Source of the DNA: Deinococcus aestuarii
GTDB taxonomy: Bacteria > Deinococcota > Deinococci > Deinococcales > Deinococcaceae
DNA: 16,399 nt
NCBI RefSeq assembly: GCF_018863415.1
Contig: NZ_JAHKSN010000039.1
Coordinates: forward strand, 1-16,399
Reading direction: 5' to 3'
Under the pieces are notes generated by a model. That model had not been told where the DNA came from. It ran no database searches and saw nothing but the letters and a program-made list of their open reading frames with translations. Position 1 is the first letter of the stretch; each line of letters starts with the position of its first letter. Both the position numbers and the translations under genes were made by a program. Positions 13,941-16,399 of the stretch are shown piece by piece.

Positions 13941-13971
13941 TAGGGAAGCACCTTCCACACCCGCTTCCCTA
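13941..13971 (+). promoter_or_regulatory. 5'-UTR hairpin with conserved 13-nt loop (copy 4)
   Basis: TAGGGAAGC (13941-13949) pairs perfectly with GCTTCCCTA (13963-13971) around the loop ACCTTCCACACCC. GAGAGGAG (13975-13982) follows and the ATG is at 13987. Confidence 0.85.
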
Positions 13972-13986
13972 TGCGAGAGGAGCGAT

Positions 13987-14457
13987 ATGACCACCACGCA
14001 GCACAATCCCCGGCCCGGTTTGATCTTCGAGTACATCTACACGGGCGAGGCCTATTTCCGCGCGACCCTCAACGACGACCTCACGGTGACGATGGTGGAC
14101 GCGCAGACCACCCGCACCGTGACCGTGGGTTCCCTCTACAGCCTCGGCACGCTGGAGATGTGGGCGCGGCGCTGCCTTGCCACCCTGCGCGGTGAGGCGA
14201 CCCACTGCACCCTCGGCCCGGTGGGCGAGCGGCTGGCCCAGAGGTACGCCGAGGGGTGCAAGCCACTGGGGAACAAGCGCGGGTCGGCGTTTCACCGCGC
14301 CCTGGGGCGGTTGGGTATTCCCTCGCACGCCCATTACGAGGTGTGCGGCATGGCCCTGGGCCAGCCGGTGAGCAGCCTCGCGGCGCTCAGCGAGCACGAC
14401 GCCCGCAAGGCGTGGGCCTACGCCCGCCGCGAGTACGCCCCCGCGCACGCGGCCTGA
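13987..14457 (+). CDS. Hypothetical protein, first gene of the 13987-15672 unit
   Basis: I do not recognise this 156-residue protein. The N-terminal 50 residues look beta-rich (LIFEYIYTGEAYFRATLNDD, then LTVTMVD). The C-terminal part, RLGIPSHAHYEVCGMALGQP followed by VSSLAALSEHDARKAW, is a compact helical segment. It resembles the short C-terminal helical modules (x-LGxPVxSLxxLxxxEA) seen on some phage and plasmid proteins; that is a weak analogy. AGAGGAG lies four to five bases upstream of ATG 13987, behind the strongest of the shared promoters. Confidence 0.65.
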   Translation: MTTTQHNPRPGLIFEYIYTGEAYFRATLNDDLTVTMVDAQTTRTVTVGSLYSLGTLEMWARRCLATLRGEATHCTLGPVGERLAQRYAEGCKPLGNKRGSAFHRALGRLGIPSHAHYEVCGMALGQPVSSLAALSEHDARKAWAYARREYAPAHAA

Positions 14458-14467
14458 AGCCCGCGAG

Positions 14468-14494
14468 CGGCCCCGCTCCCAGCGGGCGGGGCCG
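14468..14494 (+). other. Intercistronic hairpin
   Basis: CGGCCCCGC (14468-14476) and GCGGGGCCG (14486-14494) form a perfect 9-bp stem with loop TCCCAGCGG. It lies 10 nt after a stop codon. A sister hairpin with the core GGCCCCG/CGGGGCC and a similar 9-nt loop lies at 14932-14954 in the next gap. No T-run follows, so mRNA processing or stability is more likely than termination. Confidence 0.55.
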
Positions 14495-14510
14495 GAATCC
14501 AGGAGTGCCG

Positions 14511-14546
14511 ATGCCCAGCCGCACCGCCGCGCAGGTGGACGGGTGA
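14511..14546 (+). CDS. 11-codon leader ORF coupled to the next gene
   Basis: AGGAG (14501-14505) stands five bases before ATG 14511, which opens an 11-codon frame (MPSRTAAQVDG). Its stop TGA (14544-14546) overlaps the GTG start of the next gene (14543-14545) in the string GTGA. Overlap of this kind usually means translational coupling. The peptide has no run of rare or repeated codons that would suggest classical attenuation. Confidence 0.5.
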   Translation: MPSRTAAQVDG

Positions 14547-14917
14547 CCGCCGTGCCCCCCCTGCCCGAACCCCAGGCCAAGCCGCCCTCCCCCTACGTCC
14601 AGCGCGCGATGGCCGCCGAACCCCTGTACGTCCTCGCCCTGCCGCTGCACTTCACCTTCGGCCAGGAGACGCCCCTGAGCGTGCGCCTCGCCCTGGTGTG
14701 GGCGCGGGGTGGCCTCTACGGCAGCGCCGCCGACGACGCCCGGCGCCTCTACCTCATCGCCACCCCGCCCGAGGAGGCGCAGGACCTGCACGCGCTGGCC
14801 CGCGAGGACTACCCGGGCGCCCGCCTGACCGCCGTGGTGTTCACCACCCGCAACGACCCGAACGCCCTGCCGCCCCTGGCAAAGCTCGGCCTGTACGTCT
14901 GCCCCGTCTGGTTCTGA
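14543..14917 (+). CDS. Hypothetical protein
   Basis: I do not recognise this 124-residue protein. It contains a hydrophobic stretch LYVLALPLHFTF and a central alternating alpha/beta part (RLALVWARGGLYGSAADDAR and RLYLIATPPEEAQDLHALAR). A second beta strand is LTAVVFTTRND, and it ends KLGLYVCPVWF. The GTG start overlaps the stop of the short leader ORF, with AGGTGG upstream. No ATG lies near the N-terminus. It is in a unit with its neighbours; gap hairpins separate the genes. Confidence 0.6.
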   Translation: MTAVPPLPEPQAKPPSPYVQRAMAAEPLYVLALPLHFTFGQETPLSVRLALVWARGGLYGSAADDARRLYLIATPPEEAQDLHALAREDYPGARLTAVVFTTRNDPNALPPLAKLGLYVCPVWF

Positions 14918-14931
14918 CCCCCGCCACGTCC

Positions 14932-14954
14932 GGCCCCGTCCACGCGGCGGGGCC
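14932..14954 (+). other. Intercistronic hairpin, sister of the one at 14468
   Basis: GGCCCCG (14932-14938) and CGGGGCC (14948-14954) form a 7-bp stem with loop TCCACGCGG. The ribosome binding site AAAGGAG (14957-14963) and the ATG at 14969 follow directly. Confidence 0.5.
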
Positions 14955-14968
14955 AGAAAGGAGCGCCC

Positions 14969-15337
14969 ATGCCCGAAGTCGCCCCCCAGCGCACTTCAGA
15001 GGCCGAGACCTACGCCGAGCAGGCCCGCGCCATCCGGGCCGATCTCGCTTACAGCCTGCGCGCCGCCCGCCGCGCCGTCCGGGCCGGGGACCTGCACCCC
15101 GACCACCTGCGCCTGCTCCGGTGCGCCCGCTATGCCGGGAACAGTCACGGCCACCAGCACCCCAATCCCGACCGGGCCAGCGCCTGCCAGCGCCACACCG
15201 AGCGCACCCGGCAGACCCTGGAGAACGTGCGGGCCGTGCTCGAAGTGGACGGGTCGCCCCGGGGCCAGACCGCTCTGCTGCGCCTCCAGGTCAGCGCCGA
15301 CCTGTACGCCCTGCTCGCCGCCACCGCCCCCCACTGA
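14969..15337 (+). CDS. Helical hypothetical protein
   Basis: I do not recognise this 122-residue protein. It is almost wholly helical with many Arg and Ala (AEQARAIRADLAYSLRAARR and QRHTERTRQTLENVRAVLEV), a His-rich centre (NSHGHQHPNPDRA) and a hydrophobic C-terminal helix LQVSADLYALLAATA. AAAGGAG is five bases upstream of ATG 14969. It is 17 nt from the next gene. Confidence 0.6.
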   Translation: MPEVAPQRTSEAETYAEQARAIRADLAYSLRAARRAVRAGDLHPDHLRLLRCARYAGNSHGHQHPNPDRASACQRHTERTRQTLENVRAVLEVDGSPRGQTALLRLQVSADLYALLAATAPH

Positions 15338-15354
15338 CTCCCGGAGGAGCGCCT

Positions 15355-15672
15355 ATGTCCAAGACCAGTCGCCCTGCCCACCAGCTCCGCCGCGCCATCG
15401 AGGCCGCCAGCGTCCCCCTCACGGGCACCGGCAGTGAGGGCACCGCCCGCACGCGCGTCCGGGTGCGCGGCCATACCCTTCAGGTCGCCGTGTCCTTCCT
15501 GCACCTCAACCAGACCCCCGGCCGTCCGGGGCGCCGGACCCTGATCCTCAGCGCCGCCCGAGCGGACGGCCGCGCGGCCACCCGGCGCGACGGGGAGGCC
15601 CGGGCCCGGCTGCTGGGCACCCCGGCCCGCATCTGGATGGCGGGCGCCCGGGTCTGCCTGCGCGCCGCGTGA
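15355..15672 (+). CDS. Basic hypothetical protein next to the Tn3 end
   Basis: I do not recognise this 105-residue, strongly basic protein. It has a beta-like core (RTRVRVRGHTLQVAVSFLHL) and ends ARIWMAGARVCLRAA. GGAGGAG is six bases upstream of ATG 15355. The stop codon is 35 bp from the outer end of the Tn3 terminal repeat, so the unit may once have continued further right and been cut off by the insertion. Confidence 0.55.
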   Translation: MSKTSRPAHQLRRAIEAASVPLTGTGSEGTARTRVRVRGHTLQVAVSFLHLNQTPGRPGRRTLILSAARADGRAATRRDGEARARLLGTPARIWMAGARVCLRAA

Positions 15673-15707
15673 CGAGACGTCGCCCCCTCCCCCTTCCCGC
15701 TGTTCTT

Positions 15708-15745
15708 GGGGTGACGCCAGTAGCGACGCGGAAACCAACGCTAAG
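15708..15745. repeat. Tn3-family 38-bp terminal inverted repeat
   Basis: The 38-bp stretch starts GGGGTGACGCCAG and ends CCAACGCTAAG. Length, the GGGG outer end and the TAAG inner end are diagnostic for Tn3-family ends and are closest in my memory to the Tn4430-like type. The transposase stop codon (15741-15743, minus strand) lies inside it, as usual. The transposon therefore extends to the right. The expected 5-bp target duplication would be TTCTT (15703-15707). Confidence 0.85.
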
Positions 15746-16279
15746 CTTCCAGCGGCTCCCCCTCCTCTGGCCGGGCGGGGTCAGCAAATGGGCGCAGGGC
15801 CCCCTGCGCGAGCGTCGGCGATAGCTCAAAGTGATATCGCCCCAGCACATTGATGTGTTCAAACAGCAGCGGCGACAGGCGCGCCACGTCCTCTGGCCAC
15901 ACCGTCACCCTTAACGCCCGCAGGTGGTTCAGGATCGCGTCGAGATACCGGGTGTTCCACAACACGATGGCGTTCACCACCAGGCCCAGCGCCCCGAGCT
16001 GATCCTCCTGGCCCTCCCGATACTTCTGCCTGACTTCCCCCCGCTGCCCGTGGAAGACCCAGCGCGCCACGTTGTGCCGCCCCTCGCCCCGGTTGAGCTG
16101 CACCAGAATCCGCCGCCGGTACGCCTCATCATCTACGTAGTGCAACAGGTAGAGCGTCTTCTCGATCCGGCCGAGTTCCGCCAGCGCCCGCCCCAGCGAG
16201 GCACTGCGCCCCAGGATCCGCATCACCTCCAGCGCCCTGACCTTGCCCAGCTTCAACGACCCCGCCAACCGGAGCAAAT
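15741..16279 (-). pseudogene. tnpA: Tn3-family transposase, C-terminal part, cut by an IS3-family element
   Basis: About 180 codons read LLRLAGSLKLG, then LGRALAELGRIEKTLYLLHY, LNRGEGRHNVARWVFHGQRG, EDQLGALGLVVNAIVLWNTR and EHINVLGRYHFEL, in that order. This is the conserved end of the Tn3 DDE transposase, including the last catalytic region (GEGRH). The full protein is about 950-1000 residues; here the frame meets an IS3 end near 16280, so only the last fifth is present. The codon after the junction is AAT TTG CTC. The missing 5' part is not found elsewhere in the window, including beside the IS3 fragment at 1-35. The truncated gene should not be functional. Confidence 0.88.
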
Positions 16280-16399
16280 TGGGCCTGCCCCGATATTGCG
16301 TAGTTGAAGTTAAGCGGCTGTAGCTTGGCGTTCGAACTCCAGGGGCGTCAAGTACCCCAGGGTGGAATGGCGGCGCTGGCGGTTGTAGAAGACCTCGAT
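16280..16399 (-). mobile_element. Right end of an IS3-family insertion sequence (partial)
   Basis: Read from 16280 the sequence is TGGGCCTGCCCCGATATTG, which resembles IS3-family ends of the type TGxxCTxCCCCCGATTT. The element's OrfB stop at 16310 leaves about 30 bp to this end, a normal IS3 distance. The element lies within the Tn3 transposase gene and continues past the right edge. Confidence 0.75.
16310..16399 (-). CDS. IS3-family transposase OrfB, C-terminal fragment (cut by window edge)
   Basis: The last 29 codons read IEVFYNRQRRHSTLGYLTPL followed by EFERQATAA. The motif YNxxRxHSxLGYxTPxEF is the hallmark end of the IS3-family rve integrase. The 5' part, including the DDE residues, lies beyond the window. 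Orientation is the same as the OrfA start at the left edge. Confidence 0.92.
   Translation of the reverse strand: MEVFYNRQRRHSTLGYLTPLEFERQATAA

Noticed and set aside
14698..15354. In-frame upstream extension of the gene at 15355
   Set aside because: It runs out of frame through two other supported genes and is Pro/Arg-rich; ATG 15355 has its own GGAGGAG.

Overview
Organism and setting. The window is very GC-rich. It has strong AAGGAG-type ribosome binding sites, consensus sigma70-type promoters (TTGACA/T, 17 bp, TATACT) and a run of accessory genes of unknown function. Replication and partition genes (a ParB-like protein and a Prim-Pol primase), Tn3- and IS3-family fragments and no housekeeping genes point to a plasmid, megaplasmid or integrated element. 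The overall look suggests Deinococcus or a relative; this is inference, because no rRNA or core gene is present to prove it. Layout. Positions 1-35 carry the start of an IS3-family orfA (minus) that runs off the left edge. Positions 185-2098 encode a TPR protein with a C-terminal SARP/OmpR-like DNA-binding region. Positions 2099-2963 are a long, hairpin-dense, non-coding GC-rich stretch. Positions 2964-6265 form a replication/partition block: four tandem 8-bp repeats, a ParB-like gene, a small zinc-ribbon protein and a Prim-Pol primase. Positions 6362-10099 are a plus-strand gene train (a Con-10/KGG-like peptide, a winged-helix protein, several unknowns, a DUF7007-like protein, a pair of paralogues and a small membrane protein). 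Positions 13173-10212 (minus) are a compact type III polyketide synthase, methyltransferase and FAD monooxygenase operon resembling Streptomyces srsABC in content and order. Positions 13571-15672 (plus) hold five more small unknown genes plus an 11-codon leader ORF. A 38-bp Tn3-type terminal repeat starts at 15708, followed by the 3' part of a Tn3 transposase cut by an IS3-family element that runs off the right edge. Most interesting signal. Five plus-strand transcription units (starting at 3078, 5228, 6362, 13571 and 13987) share one promoter design: a -35/-10 pair with 17 bp spacing, overlapped by an 8-9-8 inverted repeat close to CTTAGTAT-N9-ATACTAAG. In four of the five, the transcript should begin at or within a few bases of a perfect 9-10 bp hairpin whose stem differs in every copy by paired changes, while its 13-nt loop is constant (ACCYTCCACACCC); the ribosome binding site follows 3-5 nt later. 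This looks like a regulon with a 5'-terminal RNA element used by an accessory replicon; I do not recognise it as a named family. How the parts may work together. The shared promoter/operator ties the ParB-like gene, the primase and three accessory gene trains into one control circuit. The regulator is not proven; the winged-helix protein at 6752 and an unseen ribbon-helix-helix protein are candidates. The polyketide operon lies on the opposite strand and shows neither element, so it is probably independent cargo. Both window edges lie in IS3-type sequence of the same orientation, so the segment is either bracketed by two copies or is a small circle broken at one copy.
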